From: Petrolisthes cinctipes | Taxonomy: Eukaryota; Arthropoda; Malacostraca; Decapoda; Porcellanidae | Assembly (NCBI GenBank): GCA_033782935.1 | Contig: JAWQEG010000079.1 | Span: 124,001 to 188,000 of the forward strand | Direction: 5' to 3' | DNA: 64,000 nucleotides | Part shown: one piece after another, positions 38,850 to 50,347 of the stretch | Position numbering within the stretch: position 1 is the first letter of the stretch | How the letters are laid out: every line of letters starts with the position of its first letter | Translations under genes and position numbers: made by a program | Notes under the pieces: model-generated | What the model was told of the DNA's origin: nothing | What the model saw: the letters and a program-made list of their open reading frames with translations, nothing else | Database searches by the model: none

Positions 38850-41135
38850 ATGGATCTCTCTATTGATGGCCTTAAGGCTCAAGCTGAGTCCCTAGGTCTC
38901 ACAGGTGCAGATGTTGCGAAATTTGTTATGCAGCAGCAGGCTATAGCTAGAGAGGAAAGAGCGTTAGAAAGAGAGGAAAGAGAGAAAGAAAGAGCTCGTG
39001 AAGAGCGATTAGAGAAATTAAGATTAGAAAACTCTCTTGAGTTAGCTAAATTAAATAACCCCCAGGCTAATACCTTAACCCCAGCTCTCCCCGAACCTAG
39101 TAAACCTACACTACCCTTCTATAAAGACGGGGAAGATATTTCATCCTACCTTATAAGGTTTGAAAGGATTGCCAGCCTTTTAGCTATTAAGAAGGATACT
39201 TACGCAGTTCGCCTTGGTAGTCTTCTTACCGGGAAGTGTGTAGACATTTATACTAGCCTGTCACCAGAGATAACAGAAGACTACGACCTCCTGAAAGCAG
39301 CTCTTTTAAGAGGTTTCTGTAAAACCCCTGATAGTTATCGTCAGGAATTTAAATTTGTTAAGATAAAGTTCGGGGAAACCTATGATACATTTTCAATACA
39401 ACTTGGGCGTTTATTAGACCAGTGGATGGCCTCTTGTAATGTTCAGAGTGAGTACGAGTCCTTAAGAAATTTTCTCCTTCTAGACCAGTTTTTATCATCG
39501 CTTTCCCCGGACTTGAGGATCTTCATCAAGGAGCACAGTGTGACTAGTCTGAAGGAAGCTGTGACCCTGGCTGATAACTGGGCATCGGCTCATGGTGCAT
39601 ACCCAAAGAATAAGTTTGATGGCAATAAAGGTAAGAAATTCGCTTCATCCTTTAGTACAACCCAAACTGCTCAGTCTGAACCTAATAAACCATTATCACA
39701 GCCTCAGACTAGCCTCACAGCTTCCTTTAGGAGGGATTATACTAACGTAACATGTCATGGATGTGGGGAGAAGGGGCATATCAAACCACGGTGTCCTAAG
39801 AACCCCACTGCTTTTAAACAAAATCCCTCAATGATTACTGAAGTACAGAGAATTGGATATTGTTTTAAAGATAGTCAACCTCCTGAGTATACTACTTGTG
39901 GAACGGTGAATGGTGTTTGGGTATCTACTATAATCAGAGATTCAGGTTGTTCTTGTATACTAGTGTCGGAAGATGTTCTCCCCGATATGGATGTGACGGG
40001 ATGTAGACTTGTAGAAGTGTCTGATTACCTAGGTCGTCGAGACTATTTTCCTGAAGTACGGTGTTATATCAAATGTCCCTACTACACTGGGTGGGCCAAT
40101 GTACTTCGAGCCCCTATATCGTTCTGTTGTGTTCTGATTGGGAATGTGCCCGGTGCTCGTAAACTTTGTGAAGAGGAAAGTGAAAGTGCAGAGGCCAGTG
40201 AAGTCGTTAACGCTGTTCAGACTAGGTCAGCACGTGATAAAAAGATACATCCTTTAGTTTTACCCAAAGTAGCTCCACTGGATATAACCCCACAACAGTT
40301 TGCTAAACTTCAGGAATCTTGCCCTACACTTTCGTCTATCAGAGCCAAGGTACTATCAGGTGAAACGAAAGTTGCACGGAATGGAAGTGCTTTCATGTAC
40401 AAAGTCACTGATGGATTAATATATCGTGTATGTTCTTCCTCTAAGTTCAAAGAGAAAGTTGGTAAGAAAATTTTAGTTATACCTAGTGATTGTAGGAAGT
40501 TTATTCTTTCAGTAGCTCATGAAAGTCCTTTTTCTGGCCATTTCTCACATAGGAAGACGGAGATGAAGGTTAAAGAGATATTTTTCTGGCCAGGGATGAC
40601 TGTGGACATCAGGGATTTTTGTAGGTCTTGTGAAAAGTGTCAACGGATGTCACCTAGGGGTAGAGTGAAGCTGGTACCTCTCCAGACATTACCGATAATC
40701 ACTGAACCATTTTCCCGGGTGGCCATTGATCTGGTTGGTCCTTTATCCCCTCCATCTTCAGAAGGTCACAGGTACATTTTGACATTGATTGACTTTGCCA
40801 CTGGGTTTCCTGAAGCCTTACCCCTCAAATCAATCGACACCATATCTGTCGCTGAAGCATTAATAACCATCTTTTCCTGGGTGGGCATACCTCGCGAAAT
40901 ACTGTCGGATCAAGGGACCCAGTTCACGCCTCAGCTAATGCAGGAGATCCATAAACTCTTAGGGGTTAAGCCTATGTTTACCACACCCTATCACCCTAGA
41001 AGTAATGGTCGGATTGAGAGGCTTCATTCTACCCTTAAAGCTGGTTTGAGAAAACTTTGTTCAGATAAACCTACCGAATGGCACAGATACCTGATCCCTA
41101 CTATGTTTGCTTTGCGTGAAATCGCTAGTGACTGA
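38850..41135 (+). CDS. Gag, protease and integrase of B1 (stops at in-frame TGA)
   Basis: I take ATG at 38850 (MDLSIDGL) as the start; the frame is open about 32 codons further up but without an ATG. Gag has a charged coiled-coil-like region (REERALEREEREKER), a capsid-like core and one CCHC knuckle, C-X2-C-X4-H-X4-C, at about 39753-39794. A protease motif DSG follows at 39939. Integrase comes next: a zinc-binding HHCC domain (HESPFSGH to CEKC), catalytic D at 40728, D at 40908 (SDQGTQF) and E at 41016, with 35 residues between the last two. There is no RT between protease and integrase. The frame hits TGA at 41133 inside a conserved stretch just before TGFSAFEMLYG, so this is a nonsense mutation and not a natural end. 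The same frame continues. A near-identical 5' part is at 58248. Confidence 0.93.
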   Translation: MDLSIDGLKAQAESLGLTGADVAKFVMQQQAIAREERALEREEREKERAREERLEKLRLENSLELAKLNNPQANTLTPALPEPSKPTLPFYKDGEDISSYLIRFERIASLLAIKKDTYAVRLGSLLTGKCVDIYTSLSPEITEDYDLLKAALLRGFCKTPDSYRQEFKFVKIKFGETYDTFSIQLGRLLDQWMASCNVQSEYESLRNFLLLDQFLSSLSPDLRIFIKEHSVTSLKEAVTLADNWASAHGAYPKNKFDGNKGKKFASSFSTTQTAQSEPNKPLSQPQTSLTASFRRDYTNVTCHGCGEKGHIKPRCPKNPTAFKQNPSMITEVQRIGYCFKDSQPPEYTTCGTVNGVWVSTIIRDSGCSCILVSEDVLPDMDVTGCRLVEVSDYLGRRDYFPEVRCYIKCPYYTGWANVLRAPISFCCVLIGNVPGARKLCEEESESAEASEVVNAVQTRSARDKKIHPLVLPKVAPLDITPQQFAKLQESCPTLSSIRAKVLSGETKVARNGSAFMYKVTDGLIYRVCSSSKFKEKVGKKILVIPSDCRKFILSVAHESPFSGHFSHRKTEMKVKEIFFWPGMTVDIRDFCRSCEKCQRMSPRGRVKLVPLQTLPIITEPFSRVAIDLVGPLSPPSSEGHRYILTLIDFATGFPEALPLKSIDTISVAEALITIFSWVGIPREILSDQGTQFTPQLMQEIHKLLGVKPMFTTPYHPRSNGRIERLHSTLKAGLRKLCSDKPTEWHRYLIPTMFALREIASD

Positions 41136-41714
41136 ACAGGTTTCTCAGCCTTCGAGATGTTGTATGGGAGAAAGGTGAGGGGGCCCTTAGCAGTCTTGAG
41201 AGACCTATGGGAAGATCGAGAGGCTGATGAGGATGCCCGCACCTCTTTCCAATATGTTATTGAATTGAGAAGTAAGTTAGAAGAATGTGCCAGAATTGCT
41301 GCTCAGAATGCAGACATTTCATGTGCAAGGTACAAGTCTTATTTTGATTTAAAATCTCAAGACCGTAAATTTAAACCTGGTGATGAAGCTCTGGTCTTGT
41401 TGCCAGATACTCATAACAAATTACTGATGTCTTGGAAAGGACCTTTTCCTGTACTTGAGTGTAAGAATAAGGTTACATATGTAATAGAAGAGAAAGGGAA
41501 GAGGAAGCTTTATCATATAAATCTCTTAAAGAAGTACCATCGAAGAGCTCATGTAGGACTGGCGCATGTGGTGGATGAGCCTAACCCTGATCATGATTTC
41601 AGACCTTTGTTGACTGTACAAGCTTGTGTGATGTCCGAGGAGGATGAGGATGGTGATGATTCGAAGTTTCCTACTGTACCAACTACCTCAGTAGAATATG
41701 ATCTCTCCTCCTAG
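41136..41714 (+). CDS. Integrase C-terminal part of B1 (between two in-frame stops)
   Basis: Same frame, after the TGA. TGFSAFEMLYGRKVRGPL is the conserved segment after the integrase core. Later comes a GPY/F-type module (SWKGPFPVLE) and YHINLLKKYHRR, typical of Gypsy integrases, then an acidic linker (SEEDEDGDDS). It ends at TAG, 41712-41714, at the join between integrase and RT. That stop could be a mutation or a leaky stop; the sequence alone does not decide. It has no start codon of its own that would make sense. Confidence 0.88.
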   Translation, partial: TGFSAFEMLYGRKVRGPLAVLRDLWEDREADEDARTSFQYVIELRSKLEECARIAAQNADISCARYKSYFDLKSQDRKFKPGDEALVLLPDTHNKLLMSWKGPFPVLECKNKVTYVIEEKGKRKLYHINLLKKYHRRAHVGLAHVVDEPNPDHDFRPLLTVQACVMSEEDEDGDDSKFPTVPTTSVEYDLSS

Positions 41715-43121
41715 GTAAATGATCGACCCCTAATTTGTCCTGATCTGTCCCAGAGTGAAGCAGAGGAAATATTACATCTCAAAGCCCAGTACAGTGATGT
41801 GTTCTCAGATGTCCCAGGACTTACTACAGCACTTGATCATGACATTGTCCTGTCATCTTCAGAGCGCCTAAAATCTAACTCTTACCCCATCCCCATCCAC
41901 CTTCGGCCGCATTTTGAAAAGGAAGTAGACAATCTGCTTGAACAGGGACTAATTAGACCTTCCTCTTCCCCTCACTCCTCACCTGTAGTTCTTGTCAAAA
42001 AGCCGGATGGCAGCTATCGCATGACCATAGATTATAGAACACTTAACAGTGTCACTGTATTTCATGCTGAACCTATGTGTACTATGGAAGAAGATTTGCA
42101 CAAATTTACAGGTGCTAAGTATTTTTCAGAACTTGATCTAACTAAAGCATATTATCAGATCCCACTGTCTGAAAGAAGCAAACCCTTGACAGCATTTCAA
42201 ACCCATAGGGGTCTGATGGAATTTAATAGACTTCCATTTGGGCTAGTAACTGCTTGTGCAACCTATATACGACTAATGAGGATTGTTCTTGCAGGTTTGA
42301 AGAATGTGTCTTTCTATTTTGATAATGTATTCATATATTCAGCTACTTGGGAGGAACACATTCAAGCTCTTACTTCCGTTCTAGACAGATTAAAAGCTTT
42401 CAGTTTGACAGCCAAACTTAGTAAATGTAGATTTGGATTTCCCTCCATTCAGTACTTGGGATATATTGTAGATGGAAAGCATATACAAGCTCAGATAGAT
42501 AAGATTAGGGCTATATTGGGAACTACCCCTCCATCCACCAAGAAAACTTTAAGATCATTCTTGGGAATTATTTCATTTTATAGGAGGTTCATTCCCAATG
42601 CAGCAACTCTGTCCACCCCACTATCTGATTTACTACGCAAAGGTGTTCGGGAACCATTACCCTGGACCGATGAAGTAAGAGGTAATTTTGAGAAATTAAA
42701 AGCTTCTTTAGCTACATACCCTATTCTCCGATTACCAAATCCTAATCTCCCTTTTGTTCTTCGGACAGATTCCTCGGCTTTTGGCCTCGGAGCAGTACTA
42801 CTCCAGTACATTGATGGGGTGTCTTTTCCCATTGCCAATGCAAGCAGAAAACTGCTAGATAGGGAAACCAGGTATTCTACCATAGAAAGAGAATGTTTGG
42901 CGATTATTTTTGGGATTCAGAGGTTTACATATTATCTGACGGGTTCAGAATTTATCTTGGAGGTTGATCACAAACCCCTGATCTATTTGGCAAAGTTCAA
43001 AGGCTCCAATAATAGACTTCTTAGGTGGGCCCTCAGCTTGCAGCCCTACAGGTATAGGTTAGTACACGTTGCTGGGTCTATTAATATAGGTGCAGATTTC
43101 CTTAGCAGGTCTATTAAGTAA
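41715..43121 (+). CDS. Reverse transcriptase and RNase H of B1, with a mutated active site
   Basis: Same frame after the TAG. RT has YPIPIHLRP, the VLVKKPDGSYR block, SELDLTKAYYQIPL (first catalytic Asp), LPFGLV and, at 42315-42326, YFDN in place of YxDD: the second catalytic Asp codon GAT is read as AAT. The block after LPFGLV (TACATYIRLM) is also atypical. RNase H has RTDSSAFGLG, RYSTIERECLAI, EVDHKPL and GADFLSR, so its acidic residues look complete. It ends with TAA just before the polypurine tract; no integrase follows. The copy is probably unable to reverse-transcribe itself. Confidence 0.92.
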   Translation, partial: VNDRPLICPDLSQSEAEEILHLKAQYSDVFSDVPGLTTALDHDIVLSSSERLKSNSYPIPIHLRPHFEKEVDNLLEQGLIRPSSSPHSSPVVLVKKPDGSYRMTIDYRTLNSVTVFHAEPMCTMEEDLHKFTGAKYFSELDLTKAYYQIPLSERSKPLTAFQTHRGLMEFNRLPFGLVTACATYIRLMRIVLAGLKNVSFYFDNVFIYSATWEEHIQALTSVLDRLKAFSLTAKLSKCRFGFPSIQYLGYIVDGKHIQAQIDKIRAILGTTPPSTKKTLRSFLGIISFYRRFIPNAATLSTPLSDLLRKGVREPLPWTDEVRGNFEKLKASLATYPILRLPNPNLPFVLRTDSSAFGLGAVLLQYIDGVSFPIANASRKLLDRETRYSTIERECLAIIFGIQRFTYYLTGSEFILEVDHKPLIYLAKFKGSNNRLLRWALSLQPYRYRLVHVAGSINIGADFLSRSIK

Positions 43122-43157
43122 TGCTTGTTGTATCTACCCTCCGGGTAGATACTTGTT

Positions 43158-43164
43158 AGGGGAG
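43158..43164 (+). promoter_or_regulatory. Polypurine tract of B1
   Basis: AGGGGAG, 3 bp before the 3' LTR, in the expected place for plus-strand priming. Confidence 0.7.
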
Positions 43165-43167
43165 CTA

Positions 43168-43965
43168 TGTAAGGGAATAGGCAAATGGGCAATAAGTAAG
43201 TAATTACTTGTATGGGTTCGAACGAATGGATGGATATTATAAGGCGTTTTCAAGTTCATTTCGAGCTACATCCGAGTTATCTTGGAGTTTCTTGTGCATC
43301 CCATTCCTCACTAGACTCGCAACCTCCAAACACGACGGTAAGACCATCCCGTGATCTTATATTGGTATTGTGAAGTGAAACTTATTTACTGTGTTTCTCC
43401 AGAATAACTTTAGTTTTCTGAGTGCTTTTTGTTTAAGTTTGCTTGTCATCCGTGACTCATTGATTAATAGTGGGACTGTGCTAATTATTATTACTGTGAT
43501 TTTTAACATTGGAGGCGGGATCCTACCCTCGTCAAGGGCCAGGCAAGAGAGGCATCCTGTACCTGATTTCCTGTACTCCTGTATGTTTTGTGGAAAGTGA
43601 CCCCCTCAACCTTGTGGAGCGATATCCCCTGCCAGTGGAGTCCGTGGTGGAGAGTGTGAGGCCCAGACCCGGTGAGGTGATAGCAGACGCGAGCTGGTGT
43701 GGCCAGTAGAGCACCTCCAAACAGTCTCCGTGACCGTGTGGCTGGTGTTAGTGCCGTACGCCTGTACGTTTAATGACAGGGAAGTGCTCCGGCAGGGAGT
43801 TGATTTAATGTATATTCGAAGATTAATGTTGTGGGGGACACCTCTGATATGTATGTTATCCAATATATATATTGTAAATAAATGTATATAGTTTTCTCCT
43901 CGTTTCCCTCAGCCTCAGATTGGTGAGAACTCAATAAGATAAAAGATCCTGGTTATTACTTTACA
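43168..43965 (+). repeat. 3' LTR of B1
   Basis: 798 bp, TGTAAGGG to TTTACA. It differs from the 5' LTR at about 10 positions and by an 11-bp ATATTATAAGG near its start. It is followed directly by the GACTG target-site duplication and satellite. Confidence 0.95.
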
Positions 43966-46900
43966 GACTGTAAGGATCAACAATCATTTATGGGGTTGTG
44001 GGTCTCATTACAGTGCTTGGACTGTAAATATCAACCATCATTTATGGGGTGGTGGGTGTCATTACAGTGCTTTGACTGTAAATATCAACAGTCATTCATG
44101 GGTTGGTGGGTGTTTGTGTCAGTATTTTGCTTGGACTGTAAATATCAACAGTCATTCATGGGGTGGTGGGTGTGTGTGTGTTATTACAGTACTTGGACCA
44201 TAAATATTAACAGTCATTCATGGAGTGGTGGACTGTAAATATCAACCATCATTAATGGGGTGGTGGGTGTCATTACAGTGCCTTGACTGTAAATATCAAC
44301 AGTCATTCATGGGGTGGTAGATGTGTGGGTGTCATTACAGTGCTTGGACTGTAAATATTAAGAGACATTTATGGGTTGGTGTGTGTGTGTCATTACAATG
44401 CTTGGACTGTAAATATCAACTGTCATTGATGGGGTGGTGTGTGTGTGAGTTTCATTACAGTGCTTGGACTGTATATATCAACGGTCATTAATGGGGTGGT
44501 AGGTGTGAGGGAGTCATTACAGTGCTAGGACAACAAATATCAATAGTCATTCATAGGGTGGTGGGTGTGAGGGTGTCATTACAATGCTTGGACTGTAAAT
44601 ATCAACAGTCATTCATAGGATGGTGGGTGTCATTATTGTGCTTGGACTGTAAATATCAAAAGTCATTCATTGGGTGGTGGGTTTGTGGTTGTTCATACAG
44701 TGCTTGGACTGTAAACATCAACAGTCATTCATGGGGTGGTGGGGGTTTTGGTGTCAATACAGTGCTTTGACTGTAAATATCTACAGTCATTCATGGGGTG
44801 GTGGGTTGTGGGTGTCATTACAGTGCTTGGACTGTAAATATCAACAGTCATTCATGGAGTGGTCAGTGTGTTAATGTCATTACAGTGCTTGGACTGTAAA
44901 TATCAACAGTCTTTCATGGGGTTGTGATTGTGTGTGTGTCATTACAGTGCTTTGACTGTTAATATATATCAACAGTCATTCATTTGCTGGTGGGTGTGTA
45001 GGTGTCATTACAGTGCTAGGACTGTAAATATCAACCATAATTCATGGGGTGGTGGGTGTCATTACAGTGCTTTGACTGTAAATATCAACAGTCATTCATG
45101 GGGTGGTAGGTGTGAGGGAGTCATTACAGTGCTTGGACAACAAATATCAATAGTCATTCATAGGGTGGTGGGTGTGAGGGTGTCATTACAATGCTTGGAC
45201 TGTAAATATCAACAGTCATTCATAGGATGGTGGGTGTCATTATTGTGCTTGGACTGTAAATATCAAAAGTCATTCATTGGGTGGTGGGTGTGTGGTTGTT
45301 CTTACAGTGCTTGGACTGTAAACATCAACAGTCATTCATGGGGTGGTGGGGGTTTTGGTGTCATTACAGTGCCTAGACTGTAAATATCAACAGTCATTCA
45401 TGGGGTGGTGGTTGGCATTACAGTGCTTGGACTGTAAATATCAACAGTCTTTCATGGGGTTGTGATTGTGTGTGTGTCATTACAGTGCTTTGACTGTTAA
45501 TATATATCAACAGTCATTCATTTGCTGGTGGGTGTGTAGGTGTCATTACAGTGCTAGGACTGTAAATATCAACCATCATTCATGGGGTGGTGGGTGTCAT
45601 TACAGTGCTTTGACTGTAAATATCAACAGTCATTCATGGGGTGGTGGGTGTCATTACAGTGCTTTGACTGTATATATCAACAGTTTTTAATGGGGTGGTG
45701 GGTGTGTGGGTGTCATTACAGTGCTTTGACTGTAACTATCAACATTCATTGAAAGGGTGGTGGGTGTGTGGGTATCATTACAGTGCTTGGACTATAAATA
45801 TCAACATCCATTTATGGGGTGGTAGATGTCATTACAATGCTTGGACTGTAAATATCAACAGTCATTCATGGGGTGGTGGATATGTGGGTGTCATTACAGT
45901 GATTGGACAGCAAATATCAACAGTCATTCATCGGGTGGTGGGTGTGTGGGTGTCATTACAGTGCTTGGACCGTAAATATCATCAGTCAGTCATGGGGTGG
46001 TTGGTGTGTGTGTGTCATTACAGTGCTAGGACTGTAGGTATCAACATACATTCCAGGGGTGTTGGGAGTGTGGGTGTCCTTACAGTGCTTGGACTGTAAA
46101 TATCAACAGTCATTCATGGGGTGGTTGGTGTGTGGGTGTCATTACAGTGCCTAGACTGTAAATATCAACAGTCATTCATGGGGTGGTGGTTGGCATTACA
46201 GTGCTTGGATTGTAAATATTAACAGTCATTCATTGGGTGGTGGGTGTGTGGGTGCCATTACAGTGCTTGGACTATAAATAACAACTGTCATTAATGGGGT
46301 TTGTGGGTGCCATTACAGTGCTTGGACTGTGAATATCAACAGTCATTCATGTGTTGGTGGGTGTGGGTGTCATTTCAGTGTTTGGACTATAAATATCAAT
46401 AGTCATTCATGGGGTGGTAAGTGTGTGTGTGTTATTACAGTGCATGGACCGTCAATATCAACAGTCATTCATTGGGTGGTGGACTGTAAATATCAACCAT
46501 CATTAATGGGGTTGTGGGTGTCAATACATTGTTTTGACTGTAAATATTAAAAGTCATTCATTGGGTGGTGGATGTTTGGCTGTCATTACAGTGCTTGGAC
46601 TGCTAATATCAACAGTCATTGATGTGGTTGAGGGTGTGTGGGTGTCATTACAGAGCTTGTACTGTATATATCAATAGTCATTTATGGGGTGGTGGGTGTG
46701 AGGGTGTTATTACAATGCTTGGACTACAAATATCAATATTCATACATAGGGTGGTGGGTGTGAGGGTGTCATTACAATGCTTGGACTGTAAATATCAACA
46801 GTCATTCATGGGGTTATTTGTTTCATTACAGGTCTTAGAAAGCAAATATCAAATGTCATTGATGGGGTACTGGATGTGTGGGTGTCATTACAGTGCTTGG

Positions 46901-49900
46901 ACTGTAAATATCAACAGTCATTCATGGGGTAGTGGATGTATGGGTGTCAGTACTGTGCTTGGACTGTTAATATCAACAGTCATCAATGAAGTGGTAGGTG
47001 TGTAGGTGTCATTACAGTGCTTGGACTGGGAATATCAACCATTATTAATGGGTTTGTGAGTGTGTGGGTGTTATTACAGTGCTTGGACTGTAAATATCAA
47101 CAGTCATTTATGGGAGTGTTGGTGTGTGGGTTTCATTACAGTGCTTGGAATATAAATATTAACAGTCATTAATGGGATAGTGGGTGTTACTACAGTGCTT
47201 GGACTGTAAATATTAATAGTCATTCAAAGGGTGGTTGGTGTGTGGGTGTCATTACAATGTTTGGACTGTAAATATCGACAGTCATTTGTGTGATGGTAAG
47301 TGTGTGGGTGTCATTACAGTGCTTGGACTGTAAATATCAACAGTCATTTATTGGGTGGTTGGTGTGTGGGGGTCATTACAGTGCTTGGACTATAAATATC
47401 AATAGTCATTAATGGGGTGTTGTTGTATGTGTCTCATTACTGTGCTTGGAATGTTAATATCAACAGTCATTCATGGGATGGCGGGTGTGTTGGTGTCATT
47501 ATAGTGCTTAGACTGTAAATATAACCAGTAATTTATGGGGTGGACAGTTTGTGGGTGTCATTACAGTGCTAGGACTGTATATATCTACAGTCATTCATGT
47601 GGTGGTGGGTGTCATTAAAGTGCCTTGACTGTAAATATCAACAGTCATTCATGGGGTGGTAGATGTTTGGGTGTCATTACAGTGCTTGGACTGTAAATAT
47701 TAACAGACATTAATGGGTTGGTGGGTGTATGTGTCATTACAATGCTTGGACTGTAAATATCAACGGTCATTGATGGTGTGGTGTGTGTGTGGGTGTCATT
47801 ACAGTGTTTGGACTGTATATATCAACAGTCATTCATGGGGTGGTAGGTGTGAAGGAGTCATTACAGTGCTTGGACAACAAATATCAATAGTCATTCAAAG
47901 GGTGGTGGGTGTGAGGGTGTCATTACAATGCTTGGACTGTAAATGTCAACAGTTATTCATTGGATGGAGAGTGTCATTATTGTGCTTGGACTGTAAATAT
48001 CAAAAGTCATTCATTGGGTGGTGGGTGTGTGGGTGTCATTACAGTGCTTTGACTGTAAATATCTACAGTCATTCATGGGGTGGTGGGTTGTGGGTGTCGA
48101 TACAGTGCTTGGACTGTAAATATATATCAACAATCATTCATTTGGTGGTGGGTGTGTAGGTATCATTACAGTGCTAGGACTGTAAATATCAACCATCATT
48201 CATGGGGTGGTGGGTGTCATTACAGTGCTTTGACTGTAAATATCAACAGTCATTTATGGGGTGGTGAGTGTCATTACAGTGCTTTGACTGTATATATCAA
48301 TAATCATTCATGGGGTGGTGGGTGTGAGGGTGTTATTACAGTGCTTGGACTACAAATATCAATAGTCATTCATAGGGTGGTGGGTGTGAGGGTGTCATTA
48401 CAATGCTTGGACTGTAAATATCAACAGTCATTCATGGGGTCATTTGTGTCATTACAGTGCTTTGAAAGCAAATATCAAATGTCATTGATGGGGTAGTAGA
48501 TGTGTGGGTGTCATTACAGTGCTTGGACTGTAAATATCAACAGTCATTCATGGGGTAGTGGATGTATGGGTGTCAGTACTGTGCTTGGACTGTTAATATC
48601 AACAGTCATTAATGGGGTGGTAGGTGTGTAGGTGTCATTACAGTGCTTGGACTGTAAATATCAACAGTCATTCATGGGGTGGTTGGTGTATGGGTGTCAT
48701 TACTCTGCTTAGACTGTTAATATCAACAGTCATTCATGAGGTGGTGGGTGTGTGGGTGTCATTACAGTGCTTGGAGTGTAAATATCAACAGTCATTCATG
48801 GGGTGGTGGTTGTGGGTGTGTCATTACAGTGCTTGGACAGGGAATATTACCATCATTCATGGGGTGGTGGGTGTGTGGGTGTCATTACAGTGTTTGGACT
48901 GTAAATATCAACAGTCATTTATGGGATAGTGGGTGTGTGGGTGTCATTACAGTGCTTGGACTGTAAATATCAACAGTCATTAATGGGGTGGTCAGTGTTA
49001 TTACAGTGCTTGGACTGTAAATACCAACAGTCATTCTTGGAGTGATGGGTGTGTAGGTGTCATTACAGTGCTTGGACTTTAAATATCAACAGTCATTAAT
49101 TGGGTGGTGGGTGTGTGGGTGTTATTACAGTGCTTGGACTTTAAATATCAACAGTCATTCATGGGGTGGTGGGTGTATGGGTGTCATTACTGTGCTTGGA
49201 CTGTTAATATCAACATACATTCATGGGCTGGTGGGTGTGTGGGTGTCATTACAGTGCTTGGAGTGTAAATATCAACAGTCCTTCATGGGGTGGTGGGTGT
49301 GGGGGTGTCATTACAGTGTTTGGACTGGGAATATCAACCATCATTCATGGGGTGGTGGGTGTGTTGGTGTCATTACAGTGCTTGGACTGTAAATATCAAC
49401 AGTTATTTATGGGACGGGGGGGGGTGTCATTACAGTGCTTGTAATGTAAATATCAATAGTCATTTTTGAAATAGTGGGTGTTATTACAGTGCTTGGACTG
49501 TAAATATCAATAGTCATTCAAAGGGTGGTTGGTGTTTGGGTGTCATTACAGTGCTTGGACTGTAAATATCGACAGTCATTCTTGTGATGGTAAGTGTGTG
49601 GGTGTCATTACAGTGCTTGGACTGTAAATATCAACAGTCATTCATTGGGGGGTGGGTATGTGGATGTCATTACAGTGCTTGGACTATAAATATAAATGGT
49701 CATTAATGGGGTGTTGTGTGTGTGGGTGTCATTACATTGCTTGGACTCTAAATATCAAAGGTCATTTGTTGGGTGGATGGTGTGTGAGTGTCATTACAGT
49801 GCTTAAACTGTAAATATCAACAGTCATTCAGGGGGTGGTGTGTTGTGGGTGTCATTACAGTGCTTGGACTGTAAATATTAACGGTCATTTATGGGGTGGT

Positions 49901-50347
49901 CAGTTTGTGGATGTCATTACAGTGCTTGGACTGTAAATATCAACAGTCAATCATGGGGTGGTGGGTTTGGGGGTGTCATTACAGTGCTTGGAATGTAAAT
50001 ATCAACAGTCATTAATGTGATAGTGGGTGTTATTACAGTGCTTGGACTGTAAATATCAATAGTCATTCAAAGGGTGGTTGGTGTGTGGGTGTCATTACAG
50101 TGCCTGGACTGTAAATATCAACAGTCATTAGTTGGGTGGATGGTGTGTGAGTGTTATTACAGTGCTTAAACTGTTAATATCAACTGTCATTCATGGGGTG
50201 GTTGTTGTAAGGGTCTCTTTACAGTGTTTGGAATGTAAATATCAACAGTCATTCATTAGATGGTGGGTGTGTTTGTGTCATTACAGTGCTTAGACTTTAA
50301 ATATAACCAGTAATTTATGGGGTGGTCAGTGTGTGGGTGTCATTACA
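43966..50347 (+). repeat. Tandem satellite array, segment 5
   Basis: Same monomer and orientation. It begins with GACTGTAAGGATCAAC, the target monomer of B1. It contains a 608-bp tandem duplication (about 44505-45112 repeated from 45113) and longer, looser repeats around 46.6-49.4 kb. It ends at CATTACA before the T-rich insertion. Confidence 0.96.
44505..45440 (+). repeat. 608-bp tandem duplication within the satellite
   Basis: GTGTGAGGGAGTCATTACAG starts at about 44504 and again about 608 bp later, followed by the same run of variants (ATAGGATGGTGGGTGTC; CAAAAGTCATTCATTGGG; GGTGGGGGTTTTGG). A third, more divergent version is at about 47840. Confidence 0.75.

Larger units (their letters stand above)
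33652..40401 (+). repeat. Segmental duplication, source copy
   Basis: Satellite, MITE copy 2, satellite and the 5' part of retrotransposon B1 match 52080-59799 almost base for base. The offset is 18428 up to the MITE and 19398 from the LTR on; most of the change is a 933-bp tandem duplication in the other copy. The left edge is where ACTATCAACAGTCATTCATATGG begins to match. The right edge is in the codons for SAFMY of B1. Confidence 0.92.
37607..43965 (+). mobile_element. Complete integrase-first Gypsy-like LTR retrotransposon (element B1)
   Basis: A 6.36-kb element with two LTRs (TG...CA), primer-binding site, polypurine tract and a 5-bp GACTG target-site duplication (37602-37606 and 43966-43970) cut into a satellite monomer. 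The internal region is one frame encoding Gag, protease, integrase, RT and RNase H in that order, interrupted by TGA at 41133 and TAG at 41712. RT before integrase is the normal Gypsy order. Integrase before RT with Gypsy-type sequences is described for the Gmr1 group, first reported from deuterostomes. The LTRs differ at about 10 sites plus one 11-bp indel, so the insertion is fairly recent. Confidence 0.93.
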
